From: Flavobacterium enshiense DK69
GTDB lineage: Bacteria; Bacteroidota; Bacteroidia; Flavobacteriales; Flavobacteriaceae
Direction: 5' to 3'
NCBI RefSeq assembly: GCF_000498495.1
Contig: NZ_AVCS01000028.1
Span: forward strand, 1 to 64,000
DNA length: 64,000 bases
How positions within the stretch are numbered: position 1 is the stretch's first letter; every line of letters begins with the position of its first letter. The notes beneath the pieces were generated by a model that did no database searches, was not told the DNA's origin, and was given only the letters and a program-made list of their open reading frames with translations. Shown piece after piece: positions 1-8,859 of this stretch. Made by a program: the position numbers and the translations under genes.

Positions 1-430
1 CTTTAATCAGATTAAAAGTGGTAACCCCGGTTTGACGATTAATAAGTTTTACTAAAATTTGGCCTTCCTTGCGCGAGAATTTTTTCAAGCGATCACCAAA
101 TTCATTTTCAAGATAATTTTCTACAATCTTAAAATACTTCTTCTTTTCCTTTTCTGTTTTAAGTTTGGCCATATTAGCGTTCATAATCTTTAAATTCTCG
201 GCTGCTAATTTTGCATAGGGATACACTTTATAAACGCGGCGCTGAATTTTTTTGATACGCTCCATTTCCTCCAGTTTAGCTTTATCCTTACCAATGAACA
301 TTTCATCCATTTCTGTTTTAAAAACAACAGATGTATCCTGTTCCTGAGTTCGGACAGTATCATTGGTAACCTGACTATATATATAGGAGGAAAAAAAGAA
401 TGAAATACTCAAAAAAAGATATCGCTTCAT
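1..430 (-). CDS. DUF4294 family protein (3' end outside window)
   Basis: This gene reads leftward from an ATG at 428-430 and runs off the left edge, so about 142 codons are visible. It begins with MKRYLFLSISFFFSSYIYSQ, a signal peptide, so the product is exported. The rest is highly charged and helical, including YKVYPYAKLAAENLKIMN and a Lys/Glu-rich stretch, then FSRKEGQILVKLINRQTG. I recognise this as the DUF4294 family of Bacteroidota, whose function is unknown. It is divergent from the M42 peptidase gene at 512, so the 80-bp gap should hold both promoters. The identification is from memory of the family. Confidence 0.8.
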   Translation of the reverse strand, partial: MKRYLFLSISFFFSSYIYSQVTNDTVRTQEQDTSVVFKTEMDEMFIGKDKAKLEEMERIKKIQRRVYKVYPYAKLAAENLKIMNANMAKLKTEKEKKKYFKIVENYLENEFGDRLKKFSRKEGQILVKLINRQTGVTTFNLIK

Positions 431-511
431 AGACTTATTTATTATATCAAAATTATGCATTATACTAACAACTCTAATGCCATTTTATTATTTTAGCGAA
501 AAAAATATTTT

Positions 512-1600
512 ATGGCAACGAAATCAATACTGTCCGAATCGTCACTTACTTTTTTAGAAAACTACCTAAATAACGCATCTCCAACAGGTTATGAAGAAAG
601 TGGTCAAAAACTTTGGATGGAGTACCTAAAACCTTATGTAGATACATTTATTACGGATACTTACGGAACAGCTGTAGGTGTTATAAATCCGGAAGCAGAG
701 TATAAAGTTGTGATTGAAGGTCATGCGGATGAAATTTCGTGGTATGTAAACTATATTACGGATGATGGATTGATCTATGTTATTCGCAATGGAGGATCTG
801 ATCATCAGATAGCACCTTCAAAGCGCGTAAACATTCACACTAAAAACGGCATTGTAAAAGGAGTTTTCGGATGGCCGGCAATCCATACAAGAAATCGCGG
901 TAAGGAAGAATCGGCAACACTTCATAATATTTTCATTGACTGTGGTTGTTCTACCAAAGAAGAAGTGGAGAAATTAGGCGTTCACGTAGGCTGCGTAATT
1001 ACATATCCAGATGAATTCATGATTTTAAACAACGATAAATTCGTTTGCCGAGCCATAGACAACCGTATGGGAGGATTCATGATTGCGGAAGTAGCGCGTT
1101 TGTTAAAAGAGAATAAAAAGAAATTACCTTTCGGATTGTATGTAGTGAATTCGGTTCAGGAAGAAATTGGTCTTCGCGGAGCGGAAATGATTACGCAAAC
1201 CATCAAACCGAATGTAGCCATTGTTACTGATGTTTGCCACGATACTACCACCCCAATGATCGAAAAGAAAATTGAAGGTGATCTGAAAATGGGTAAAGGT
1301 CCGGTTATTGCTTATGCTCCAGCTGTTCAAAACAGATTACGTGAGCTGATTGTAACAACCGCAGAAGACAAAAAGATTCCTTTCCAGCGTCACGCTACTT
1401 CAAGAGCTACGGGAACGGATACCGATGCTTTTGCTTACAGTAATGGTGGTGTTGCCTCTGCACTAATTTCGCTTCCTTTGCGTTATATGCATACGACGGT
1501 AGAAATGGTTCACCGTGAAGACGTGGAAAATGTCATCAAATTAATTTATGAAAGTTTATTGCGAATTGAGAACAACGAAACTTTCTCTTATTTCAAATAA
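512..1600 (+). CDS. M42 family metallopeptidase (glutamyl aminopeptidase/endoglucanase M-like)
   Basis: This is a cytosolic di-metal aminopeptidase of family M42, which forms large self-compartmentalising complexes and trims peptides. At 362 residues it is full length. Expected metal ligands are visible: His71 in HADEI, Asp183 in AIDNRMGG, the catalytic/ligand pair Glu217-Glu218 in VQEEIGLRGA, Asp240 in VTD, and His327 in MHTTVEM. There is no signal peptide. The RlpA-like lipoprotein gene follows 6 bp downstream, so they may be cotranscribed. Substrate preference cannot be read from the sequence. Confidence 0.93.
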   Translation: MATKSILSESSLTFLENYLNNASPTGYEESGQKLWMEYLKPYVDTFITDTYGTAVGVINPEAEYKVVIEGHADEISWYVNYITDDGLIYVIRNGGSDHQIAPSKRVNIHTKNGIVKGVFGWPAIHTRNRGKEESATLHNIFIDCGCSTKEEVEKLGVHVGCVITYPDEFMILNNDKFVCRAIDNRMGGFMIAEVARLLKENKKKLPFGLYVVNSVQEEIGLRGAEMITQTIKPNVAIVTDVCHDTTTPMIEKKIEGDLKMGKGPVIAYAPAVQNRLRELIVTTAEDKKIPFQRHATSRATGTDTDAFAYSNGGVASALISLPLRYMHTTVEMVHREDVENVIKLIYESLLRIENNETFSYFK

Positions 1601-1606
1601 CATTTA

Positions 1607-2020
1607 ATGGTTTCATTACCGACAAAATTCAAGGCAGCTCTCCTACTATTGTCATTTACTTTAGTAATGAACAGTTGTGGGTCATCGCATTCTAAAGGCA
1701 AAACTACCACTGTTTCAAAAGTAAAGGGATACAAAAGCACGGGAGTTGCCTCTTATTATCATAATAAATTCAACGGTCGTAAAACCGCAAGCGGAGAACG
1801 TTTTAGTAATAAGAAATTAACCGCTGCGCACCGGGAACTTCCCTTCGGCACAAAAGTGAGGGTCACCAACCTTGCCAACAACAAATCGGTTGTGGTTATT
1901 ATTAATGATCGCGGACCATTTTCAAAAGGACGGGAAATCGACCTGTCCAAAAAAGCCTTCATGAAAATAACCGACAAGAAAACTCATGGTGAGCTAAAAG
2001 TAAAAATTGAAGTTTTATAA
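1607..2020 (+). CDS. RlpA-like septal ring lipoprotein
   Basis: A 137-residue protein with an N-terminal lipoprotein-type signal (hydrophobic stretch ending before Cys24 in MNSCGSS) and one double-psi beta-barrel domain at about residues 45-135. The RlpA signature is present: GVASYYHNKFNGRKTASGE, His75 in TAAH and Asp101 in NDRGPF, the residues used by lytic transglycosylases that act on denuded peptidoglycan glycans. It lacks the C-terminal SPOR domain of the E. coli protein, which is common for short RlpA forms. It lies 2 bp before a sensor kinase gene, so the two are probably cotranscribed. Confidence 0.9.
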   Translation: MVSLPTKFKAALLLLSFTLVMNSCGSSHSKGKTTTVSKVKGYKSTGVASYYHNKFNGRKTASGERFSNKKLTAAHRELPFGTKVRVTNLANNKSVVVIINDRGPFSKGREIDLSKKAFMKITDKKTHGELKVKIEVL

Positions 2021-2022
2021 TA

Positions 2023-3978
2023 ATGTCTTCTTTAAAAAACATAATCCGCTGTTTACTCCTTTTTTTCCCTTTATTCATTGGAAACGCTCAAACGACCGAT
2101 AAAATAGAGGAAACTTATACCTCCAAAAAAGGTATTGATAAAATCAGTTTTTACGAAAGTCTGACTCATCGTCAAAAATTGGATCATCTGGATTTTTTAT
2201 ATCAGAATCTACTTAAACTAACTACTGATGAACAAATTAACTCAGATACAAAATCGTCGATGCGACTTAAATTCGCATTAGCCGAAATCTATGTTTTTAA
2301 ACAGGAAGACCTAAAAACCATTATTGCTTTTAAAGAAATTCTGAACAACAAGGATTACAAATTCCCCGATTCAAAAAAAATGTATGTATTGGTTCAATTG
2401 CAAAGTGCATATCTGAACCTTAATTTATATTCCAATGTTTTTAAAATAAACTCTGAAATAGCCTATCTCAGAAAAAAAGGGGTGAATTATCCTTTGTGGA
2501 GTTACAGTAATAAAAGCGGCTTATATGCCCGATTGTTCTTATATGACAAGGCAATTTTACAATTGAAATCGGAAATCAAAGAAATTCTGAAAAATCCAAA
2601 ACGTGATTCACTCATTGTTCCTTCTGCTTACAACAGTTTAGGATATTATTTTTTTAAGAATAATCAAATTGACAGCGCCTACCATTATTATAATCTGTCA
2701 CTACAAAAAGCAGAAACAGCTCTTAAGAAAAATGATTTTGGAAATTACAATGCATTATCCGGTCTGGTGAAAGGAAATATAGGTCTTTTAAAAATGAAAC
2801 AAGGCGATTACAAAGCCGCTGTGCCACTATTGATGGAAGACATTTCCGTCGGAATAAAAATCAAGGACAACAACAACAACGATGGAATCGTCAAAACCAT
2901 TATCTATCTTTCCACATGTAACATTAAGTTAAAAAACTATTCTGAGGCCCAAAAAAACATAGAACTTGCAGAACAACAAATCCTTTCAAAAGGAATATCA
3001 CCTGAAACAAGAGTAGCCTACTATAGAACAAAAGCAGAATTACTGAAAGCTCAAAATAAAAAAGATGAAGCCTATACTTATAATGAGAAAGCGTTCAATT
3101 TGAGTGATTCGATAAATTCGAAAAAACAGCGCCTTTTATTGGCTGGAAACGAAATCCTATACCAATTAGAAGAAAAGGATAATTTAATTGAAAAACAACA
3201 GTCGGATATCAACGCCAAAGAAAAAGGAATACTTTATATCGTTGCAACAGCCTTAGGAATCATTTTGATGACAACTTTGTTATACCTGAATAATTCCCGA
3301 AAAAAACAGAAAGAAATCCAGCAGAAGAATGATGAAATTTTAGCAAAAAATGAAACCATCAAAGAATCGCTGGTTGAAAAAGAAATGCTTTTAAAGGAAA
3401 TTCATCACAGAGTAAAAAACAACCTGCAGATTATTTCGGGAATACTGGAACTTCAGAACCTGAACATCCGTGATGAAAATGCGAAGGTTATTTTAAAAGA
3501 AGGACAGTCGAGAATACAGTCTATAGCACTGATTCACAAAACGCTTTATCAGTCGGAAAATTTCAGTAAAGTTCGGTTTCAGAATTATTTATCCGAATTG
3601 ATTCAAGCCATTCAAATAGCATACAACTCTAACACAAAGATAAATATCGATGTCGAAGCAAATGAGATTGAACTAGGCATAAACACAGCTATTCCGCTAA
3701 GTCTGATTATCAACGAAATTGTGACTAATTGTTTCAGGCACGCTTTTAAAAACAAGGAAAGCGGAAATATTACAATCAATCTCACCAAAAAAAACGATAT
3801 TTACACACTTATCATAAAAGACAACGGCGTTGGATTGCCTGTTGATTTTGATCCCAAGAAACTCCAATCGATTGGTTTTGATCTGATTTTAGGTTTGACA
3901 AGACAATTGGAAGGTAGTGTTGATTGGAAAGACGAAAACGGAACCAGCATTATTATTACTTTTAAAGATTTAGCATAA
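2023..3978 (+). CDS. TPR-containing sensor histidine kinase (HisKA_2 type)
   Basis: A 651-residue membrane sensor. Residues 1-23 are a signal peptide. About 50-370 is helical with TPR-like repeats, expected to lie in the periplasm and bind a ligand or partner. A single membrane segment sits at about 402-422, followed by a coiled coil. The kinase core starts at KEIHHRVKNNLQIISGILEL, the HisKA_2 dimerisation motif, with the phosphoacceptor at His461 or His462. The ATPase domain follows, with an N box at INEIVTNCFRHAF and a G box at DNGVGLP. The stop codon overlaps the ATG of the LytTR regulator by one base (TAATG), so the two are a cognate pair. Confidence 0.92.
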   Translation: MSSLKNIIRCLLLFFPLFIGNAQTTDKIEETYTSKKGIDKISFYESLTHRQKLDHLDFLYQNLLKLTTDEQINSDTKSSMRLKFALAEIYVFKQEDLKTIIAFKEILNNKDYKFPDSKKMYVLVQLQSAYLNLNLYSNVFKINSEIAYLRKKGVNYPLWSYSNKSGLYARLFLYDKAILQLKSEIKEILKNPKRDSLIVPSAYNSLGYYFFKNNQIDSAYHYYNLSLQKAETALKKNDFGNYNALSGLVKGNIGLLKMKQGDYKAAVPLLMEDISVGIKIKDNNNNDGIVKTIIYLSTCNIKLKNYSEAQKNIELAEQQILSKGISPETRVAYYRTKAELLKAQNKKDEAYTYNEKAFNLSDSINSKKQRLLLAGNEILYQLEEKDNLIEKQQSDINAKEKGILYIVATALGIILMTTLLYLNNSRKKQKEIQQKNDEILAKNETIKESLVEKEMLLKEIHHRVKNNLQIISGILELQNLNIRDENAKVILKEGQSRIQSIALIHKTLYQSENFSKVRFQNYLSELIQAIQIAYNSNTKINIDVEANEIELGINTAIPLSLIINEIVTNCFRHAFKNKESGNITINLTKKNDIYTLIIKDNGVGLPVDFDPKKLQSIGFDLILGLTRQLEGSVDWKDENGTSIIITFKDLA

Positions 3979-4694
3979 TGAACCATCCACTGAACATATT
4001 AGTAGTAGAAGACGAATACATAACCCAAAAAACAATAACAGTCCTCTTAACAGAAATGGGCTACAATGTTGTCGGAACCGCTATGAATGCACAGGAAGCT
4101 ATTGAGGTACTTTCTGAAAATAAAGTTGAATTCGCCCTTTTGGATATCACTATTCAAGGTGAAAAAGACGGTATTTGGCTGGCGAATTATATTCAGGAAA
4201 AATATTCAATTCCGCACGTATTCTTAACGGCTTATTCTGATGATGTTACCGTTAAAAATGCCATAGCCACGAATCCTTACGGATATCTGATAAAACCTTT
4301 TCAGAAAGCGGAACTTTTTACAGCCATAGAAATAGCGATGCTTAACTACAACAAACAAAACGTTACTATTCCTAAAGAGAGTGCTTACATATATATCAAA
4401 CACAACGAGGTTTTTGAAAAAGTGGCCATTGAAAACATCATTTATGCAGAAAGTCAGAAGAATTACCTGCTCATAGGTACTCCGGAAAAAGAATATCGTT
4501 ATCGTTCTACTATAACTGAGTTTATGGATAAACTTCCCGCTAATTTTATTAAAACCCACAAAGGCTTTATCGTAAACAAAACTAAAATTGACGGGTATAA
4601 CATTTCCTTTATTACAATAGGCAGTAAAAAAATCCCGATTTCAAAAACATATAAAGATTTCGTGATTTCCGAATTGAACAGTTCTCAATCCTAA
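3978..4694 (+). CDS. LytTR-family response regulator
   Basis: A 238-residue regulator translationally coupled to the kinase upstream. The receiver domain covers about residues 5-120: acidic pocket EDE at 11-13, phosphoacceptor Asp56 in LLDITIQGE, Thr in FLTAYSDD and Lys in YLIKPF. The C-terminal LytTR DNA-binding domain spans about 140-235, seen as IIYAESQKNYLLIGT and FIKTHKGFIVNKTKI. In Bacteroidota this pairing of a HisKA_2 kinase with a LytTR regulator is common. The target genes are unknown; the adjacent RlpA gene hints at an envelope role, but that is inference. Confidence 0.94.
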   Translation: MNHPLNILVVEDEYITQKTITVLLTEMGYNVVGTAMNAQEAIEVLSENKVEFALLDITIQGEKDGIWLANYIQEKYSIPHVFLTAYSDDVTVKNAIATNPYGYLIKPFQKAELFTAIEIAMLNYNKQNVTIPKESAYIYIKHNEVFEKVAIENIIYAESQKNYLLIGTPEKEYRYRSTITEFMDKLPANFIKTHKGFIVNKTKIDGYNISFITIGSKKIPISKTYKDFVISELNSSQS

Positions 4695-4710
4695 AATTTA
4701 TTTTCAAATC

Positions 4711-4745
4711 ATAAAAAAACCGGGTATAAAACCCGGTTCTTAACT
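4711..4745. terminator. Bidirectional intrinsic terminator
   Basis: An 8-bp perfect stem (AACCGGGT / ACCCGGTT, 4718-4725 and 4731-4738) with a 5-base loop lies between converging genes. An A-tract on the left supplies a U-tract for leftward transcription of the ankyrin gene; the right flank is less T-rich. Confidence 0.8.
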
Positions 4746-4763
4746 ACTACAACAAACTTAAAC

Positions 4764-5150
4764 CTATTTTTTTGAAGCCGCTTTGATAATTTCAGCCACT
4801 TCGGTAGCTTTTGTTGCTTCGGCAAGTTGCAAAGCGGTACGGCCATTAAGGTCTTTAGCTGAAACATCCGCTCCTTTTTCAATTAAAAATTTTGCTATCT
4901 CAGCATTGTTAAAACGAGCTGCAAACATTAATGGTGTCATTCCGTTTTTAGTTTCGTTTACGTCTACCCCGTATTCGATGAATTTTTTAACTGTCGCTAC
5001 ATCTCCTTTACTGATTGCCACGATAAGTGGAGTCACATCGTGATTGTAAATTGCAACATTTTTAAAAGTTGAAGTTTCAACATTTGAAGCTAAAGCAACA
5101 TTTGTAGCTGCGATTAAAGCTAAACCTAACAAACTGATCGTTTTTTTCAT
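4764..5150 (-). CDS. Exported ankyrin-repeat protein
   Basis: A 128-residue protein with a signal peptide (MKKTISLLGLALIAATNVALA) and about three ankyrin repeats. Repeats are recognisable as GVDVNETKNGMTPLMFAARF, NNAEIAKFLIEKGADVSAKD and LNGRTALQLAEATKATEVAE. Ankyrin repeats are protein-binding modules, so the product is probably a periplasmic binding or anchoring protein. It stands alone between a converging regulator gene and purC. Small secreted ankyrin proteins occur elsewhere in bacteria next to catalases, but no catalase is seen here. Confidence 0.88.
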   Translation of the reverse strand: MKKTISLLGLALIAATNVALASNVETSTFKNVAIYNHDVTPLIVAISKGDVATVKKFIEYGVDVNETKNGMTPLMFAARFNNAEIAKFLIEKGADVSAKDLNGRTALQLAEATKATEVAEIIKAASKK

Positions 5151-5319
5151 GATGATTTATTTTTTGATTAATGATTTAATGAATAGACGCTTTTAATTTG
5201 CTTTCGTTACTCGAAAATCCTGATTATAACACAATTTTAACAAATAGATACTGATAATCGGTGTTTTAAAACCGTTTGTCGATATTCTTAAAACCGGCTT
5301 TCATTTTGACATTACAAAG

Positions 5320-5346
5320 AACAAAAAAACCACGCAAAGCGTGGTT
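5320..5346 (-). terminator. purC terminator
   Basis: Reading leftward, an 8-bp perfect stem (AACCACGC / GCGTGGTT, 5328-5335 and 5339-5346) with a 3-base loop is followed by a run of T. It lies 26 bp past the purC stop. Confidence 0.85.
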
Positions 5347-5371
5347 AGTATATCTTTAAATTTGGGTTATC

Positions 5372-6319
5372 TTATTTACTTAAAAAGGCTACGACGTTTT
5401 TCTCAATTCTTTCATTGATATTAGAAATATCAGCTTTTACGAATTTGTCACCAATAATATTCTCATATAATTCGATGTAACGTTCTGAAACAGTTTCAAT
5501 GTATTCGTCTGTCATGTTAGGGATTTGTTGTCCTTCTTTACCCTGGAAACCATTTTCGATTAACCAGCGGCGAACAAACTCCTTCGACAATTGTTTCTGG
5601 TCTTCTCCTCTATCTTGTCTCTCCTGATATCCTTCAGCATAGAAATAACGTGATGAATCCGGCGTATGAATCTCATCAATCAAAACGATTTTTCCATCTT
5701 TGGTTTTTCCGAATTCATATTTTGTATCTACAAGAATCAATCCGCGGGAAGCAGCAATTTCAGTTCCTCTTTGATATAAAGCTCTTGTGTATTTCTCTAA
5801 AATCAAGTAATCTTCTTCAGATACGATTGCGTTTGCCAAAATTGCTTCACGCGAAATGTCTTCATCATGAGAACCATTATCCGCTTTTGTTGTCGGAGTA
5901 ATTATCGGTGTTGGAAACTTATCATTTTCCTTTAATCCTTCCGGCATTTCAACTCCACACAACACTCTTTTTCCTGCTGCATATTCACGAGCTGCGTGTC
6001 CGGACAAATAACCACGGATTACCATTTCCACTTTAAAAGGTGCACACAAATGACCAACAGCAACATTTGGATCCGGAGTGGCGATTAACCAATTTGGAAC
6101 GATATCTACTGTTAACTGCATGAATTTAGTAGCAATCTGATTTAGAATCTGCCCTTTGTAAGGAATTCCTTTTGGCATAACAACATCGAAAGCTGATAAT
6201 CTGTCGGTTGCCACCATTACCAAAAGTTCGTCATTTATATTGTAAACTTCTCTTACTTTACCACGGTAAACAGATTTTTGACCCGGAAAGTTAAAATTGG
6301 TAGTCGTAATTGTGTTCAT
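5372..6319 (-). CDS. purC: Phosphoribosylaminoimidazole-succinocarboxamide synthase
   Basis: SAICAR synthase joins CAIR and aspartate using ATP in purine biosynthesis. The 315-residue protein belongs to the longer form of the family, not the 237-residue E. coli type. Diagnostic stretches are [11 protein letters not shown] near the N-terminus, [40 protein letters not shown], and LVDTKYEFG with [11 protein letters not shown] for nucleotide and substrate binding. It appears monocistronic, with its own terminator and a good -7 promoter box at 6346-6353. Confidence 0.96.
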   Translation of the reverse strand: MNTITTTNFNFPGQKSVYRGKVREVYNINDELLVMVATDRLSAFDVVMPKGIPYKGQILNQIATKFMQLTVDIVPNWLIATPDPNVAVGHLCAPFKVEMVIRGYLSGHAAREYAAGKRVLCGVEMPEGLKENDKFPTPIITPTTKADNGSHDEDISREAILANAIVSEEDYLILEKYTRALYQRGTEIAASRGLILVDTKYEFGKTKDGKIVLIDEIHTPDSSRYFYAEGYQERQDRGEDQKQLSKEFVRRWLIENGFQGKEGQQIPNMTDEYIETVSERYIELYENIIGDKFVKADISNINERIEKNVVAFLSK

Positions 6320-6345
6320 TATTTATGTGTTGTTTTTGAGTAATG

Positions 6346-6353
6346 CAAATGTA
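6346..6353 (-). promoter_or_regulatory. Candidate purC promoter, -7 box
   Basis: The leftward strand reads TACATTTG, matching the Bacteroidota TAnnTTTG consensus, 26 bp before the purC ATG. Possible TTG elements lie at 6370-6372 or 6374-6376, giving spacers of 16 or 20 bp. Confidence 0.55.
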
Positions 6354-6395
6354 ATTGGATTCTGAAAGCCAAACAAAATTATCGGAACAAATTTG

Positions 6396-7091
6396 TTACT
6401 CGATGGCAAAGTTAATAGTTACGTTTGCAATTACTTCAATCTCTCCAATTGCCAATGTTTCTCTTGCCGGTGCAGCCATTTCTGAATCCATTTTCATTGC
6501 AGCATAAACAGGTCTAGGGTAATTTGTCATAGAATTATCGGAAACCATAATTGCCTTCCCTACTTTTTGGTTTAAAGCCGATGCATAATCAGCCGCTTTG
6601 GCTTTAGCATTCTGAACGGCTTTCACTCTTGCCTGACTTTCATATTCGGCCACTTTAGACGATTTGAAATCCACACCATGGATCACATTGGCGCCTGCAT
6701 CGACCACTCCCATGATTAACTCATCATATTTAGACAGATCCTTAAGTGTAATAATGATATTTTGTGAAGCTGTATAGGTATTTTTCTTTTTCTGATAATC
6801 GTATGACTTATATAAAGACACTCTTTGTGTCTGATAATCAGTGGCCGGTAATTTCATTTTTTTGATGTATTTGATTATAGCATCAATTGTTACATCATTT
6901 TTCGTTTTTACGTCGGCTGCATCATTACCGGTATTTTCAGCGCCGACAGTTATCACGGCCTGATCCGGAGTAACCTTAATTTTCCCTTCACCAGAAACTA
7001 CAATCTGTGGAACCAATTTGTTTTCCTGAGTTTGTGCATAAGAAAATACCGTTGTAAATAATACGATTCCAAATAAAACTAATTTTTTCAT
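6396..7091 (-). CDS. SIMPL-domain (DUF541) exported protein
   Basis: I start this gene at the ATG at 7089-7091, which opens a clean signal peptide (MKKLVLFGIVLFTTVFSYAQ); the longer frame to 7142 has no such start context. The 231-residue product has the SIMPL/DUF541 features: VVSGEGKIKVTPDQAVITVG, a central DYQTQRVSLYKSYDYQ, and LNQKVGKAIMVSD near the end. Members such as BP26 and YggE are periplasmic or surface proteins, with some links to oxidative stress and oligomer formation. It follows the rhomboid gene on the same strand with about a 50-bp gap. Confidence 0.9.
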   Translation of the reverse strand: MKKLVLFGIVLFTTVFSYAQTQENKLVPQIVVSGEGKIKVTPDQAVITVGAENTGNDAADVKTKNDVTIDAIIKYIKKMKLPATDYQTQRVSLYKSYDYQKKKNTYTASQNIIITLKDLSKYDELIMGVVDAGANVIHGVDFKSSKVAEYESQARVKAVQNAKAKAADYASALNQKVGKAIMVSDNSMTNYPRPVYAAMKMDSEMAAPARETLAIGEIEVIANVTINFAIE

Positions 7092-7141
7092 TTTTTTTAA
7101 TTTAAGTTTTTCATTACAAATCAAAAGCGATGCCAAAAGCA

Positions 7142-7783
7142 TTAAATCTTGCCCATTTTTAATAAAATCAACAATATGATAATCGGAATCGCCAATAAAA
7201 CAACCATTAAAGTATTGTCTGTCAACATTGTCGGAACCTTAGCAAGCGTGATGATATATCCACCGATTGCCCCTCCAAAATGTGCCGTATGACCTATGTT
7301 GTCATTCTTTGCTTTCATTCCGTAAATAGAATACAGCAAATAACCTATTCCGAATAAATAAGCAGGAATGGGAATTGGAATGAAAAACATATACAAACTC
7401 ATCTCGGGATATAACAAGATAGCAGAATACAATACTCCTGTAACGGCTCCCGAAGCTCCGATTGCACGGTAATAATAATCGTTATTATGAAAATACAACG
7501 TGAGCAAGCTGCCAAAAATCAAACTCCCAAAGTAAATTATCACAAATGAAAATACCCCAAAAGAATCAATAACCACTGGCGCAAAGAAATACAATGTAAG
7601 CATGTTAAATAACAAGTGCCCAACATCACCATGCAAAAATGCGGAAGTTATCATTCGGATATGCTCACCTGCACGAATACTGCCAATGTGAAATTCATAT
7701 TTTCTGAAAAAAGATTGATCTCCAAAGCCTTTAAAACTTGTAATGACAGTTGCTGCTATAATCAATAATAATACAGAGTTCAT
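7142..7783 (-). CDS. Rhomboid family intramembrane serine protease
   Basis: Starting at the ATG at 7781-7783, the protein is 213 residues with about six membrane segments. The catalytic dyad is visible as Ser111 in GASGAVTG and His168 in HTAHFGG. The oxyanion-side motif HGDVGHLLFN supplies His56 and Asn60. Rhomboids cleave membrane proteins within or next to their transmembrane helices. The natural substrate is unknown. The gene is divergent from the acyltransferase at 7889 and precedes the SIMPL gene. Confidence 0.94.
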   Translation of the reverse strand: MNSVLLLIIAATVITSFKGFGDQSFFRKYEFHIGSIRAGEHIRMITSAFLHGDVGHLLFNMLTLYFFAPVVIDSFGVFSFVIIYFGSLIFGSLLTLYFHNNDYYYRAIGASGAVTGVLYSAILLYPEMSLYMFFIPIPIPAYLFGIGYLLYSIYGMKAKNDNIGHTAHFGGAIGGYIITLAKVPTMLTDNTLMVVLLAIPIIILLILLKMGKI

Positions 7784-7864
7784 ATATTTGTATTTTCGTT
7801 GGGTAAAAATAACCAATGTTTCTTTATAGAATGTTATTTATTATCCGAATAATCTGTTTTAAAT

Positions 7865-7872
7865 TATATTTG
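7865..7872 (+). promoter_or_regulatory. Candidate -7 box for the acyltransferase
   Basis: TATATTTG matches TAnnTTTG 16 bp before the ATG at 7889. I see no TTG at the usual upstream spacing. Confidence 0.45.
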
Positions 7873-7888
7873 CAAAAAATTTAAATAA

Positions 7889-8764
7889 ATGCAGTTATTA
7901 ATATTTGTATTGGCATATCCTATCTTATGGTGTATATCAATTCTACCATTCCGATTATTATACTTCGTCTCCGATTGCATTTACGTACTTGTATATCATA
8001 TCATTGGCTACAGAAAAAAAGTGGTCAGACAAAATCTGGCTTTGGCTTTACCTCATTTATCGGAAAGAGAACGTTTGATCATAGAGAAAAAATCGTATCA
8101 TCATTTAGTTGACGGTTTCATGGAAATGATTAAAACCATGACTATTTCCGAAAAAGAAATGCGCAAGCGTTTTATCATTACCAATATGGATCTCTATCAG
8201 GAATACGAAGCAAAAGACAAAAGCATTATTGCTCTGTCGGGCCATTATGCGAGCTATGAATGGTTAATCATCATGAATAAATACTCCAAATTTAAAGGTT
8301 ACGGAGTTTACAAACGAATTAAAAACAGGTATTTTGACAATTTGGTCCGAAAAATCCGTAGTAAATTTGATGCCACTTTAATTGATACAACGGAAACTAC
8401 TCCTACCATATTGGCTAACCATAAAAAAGGAATAAAAAGTCTTTATGGATTCATTGCCGATCAAAATCCAAAAGTATGGAAAGCACACCATTGGACAAAA
8501 TTTATGGGATTTGATGTTCCTGTACATACAGGAGCAGAAATGCTTGCCAAAAGATTGAACATGAACGTGCTATATATAAAAGGAGAAAAATTAGGCCGTG
8601 GCCGATATCAGGCTACTTTCGTTCCGATGGTTGAGAATATCAAAGAAGTACCGGATTATGAAATCACCGACATGTTTTTCAGAATGTTAGAAGAGCAAAT
8701 CCTTAACAAACCTGAATATTACCTGTGGACACATAAAAGATGGAAACACACTAAGGAAGCATAG
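7889..8764 (+). CDS. LpxL/HtrB-like lipid A acyltransferase family protein
   Basis: A 291-residue inner-membrane-anchored protein of the lysophospholipid acyltransferase family that adds secondary acyl chains to lipid A. There is an N-terminal membrane anchor at about residues 1-20. The catalytic HX4(D/E) motif is His119-Glu124 in SGHYASYEW, followed by GFIADQNPK and a C-terminal YYLWTHKRWKH that matches the usual family ending WxHRRWK. Length matches the family. The acyl donor and position cannot be told from the sequence. Confidence 0.9.
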   Translation: MQLLIFVLAYPILWCISILPFRLLYFVSDCIYVLVYHIIGYRKKVVRQNLALALPHLSERERLIIEKKSYHHLVDGFMEMIKTMTISEKEMRKRFIITNMDLYQEYEAKDKSIIALSGHYASYEWLIIMNKYSKFKGYGVYKRIKNRYFDNLVRKIRSKFDATLIDTTETTPTILANHKKGIKSLYGFIADQNPKVWKAHHWTKFMGFDVPVHTGAEMLAKRLNMNVLYIKGEKLGRGRYQATFVPMVENIKEVPDYEITDMFFRMLEEQILNKPEYYLWTHKRWKHTKEA

Positions 8765-8808
8765 CAGTTGGCAGCGTTCAGAAGGCAGGTAACAGAATGC
8801 AGACAGCA
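8765..8808 (+). repeat. Degenerate GCAG heptad repeat
   Basis: Directly after the acyltransferase stop, GCAG begins at 8764, 8771, 8785 and 8799, all offsets being multiples of 7. The stretch is non-coding and resembles the degenerate 7-mer repeats I recall between genes in Flavobacterium genomes. Confidence 0.5.
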
Positions 8809-8810
8809 AA

Positions 8811-8838
8811 AAAAATCCACTTATATAAGTGGATTTTT
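8811..8838. terminator. Bidirectional intrinsic terminator
   Basis: A perfect 28-base palindrome whose core is ATCCACTTATATAAGTGGAT (8815-8834), flanked by A on the left and T on the right. It serves both the acyltransferase and the converging class V enzyme. Confidence 0.88.
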
Positions 8839-8859
8839 TTTTGTCTATATGTATTTTAC

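Noticed and set aside
4224..4559. 111-residue leftward frame antisense to the LytTR regulator
   Set aside because: It is Phe/Ile-rich without domain features and fully overlaps a well supported gene.
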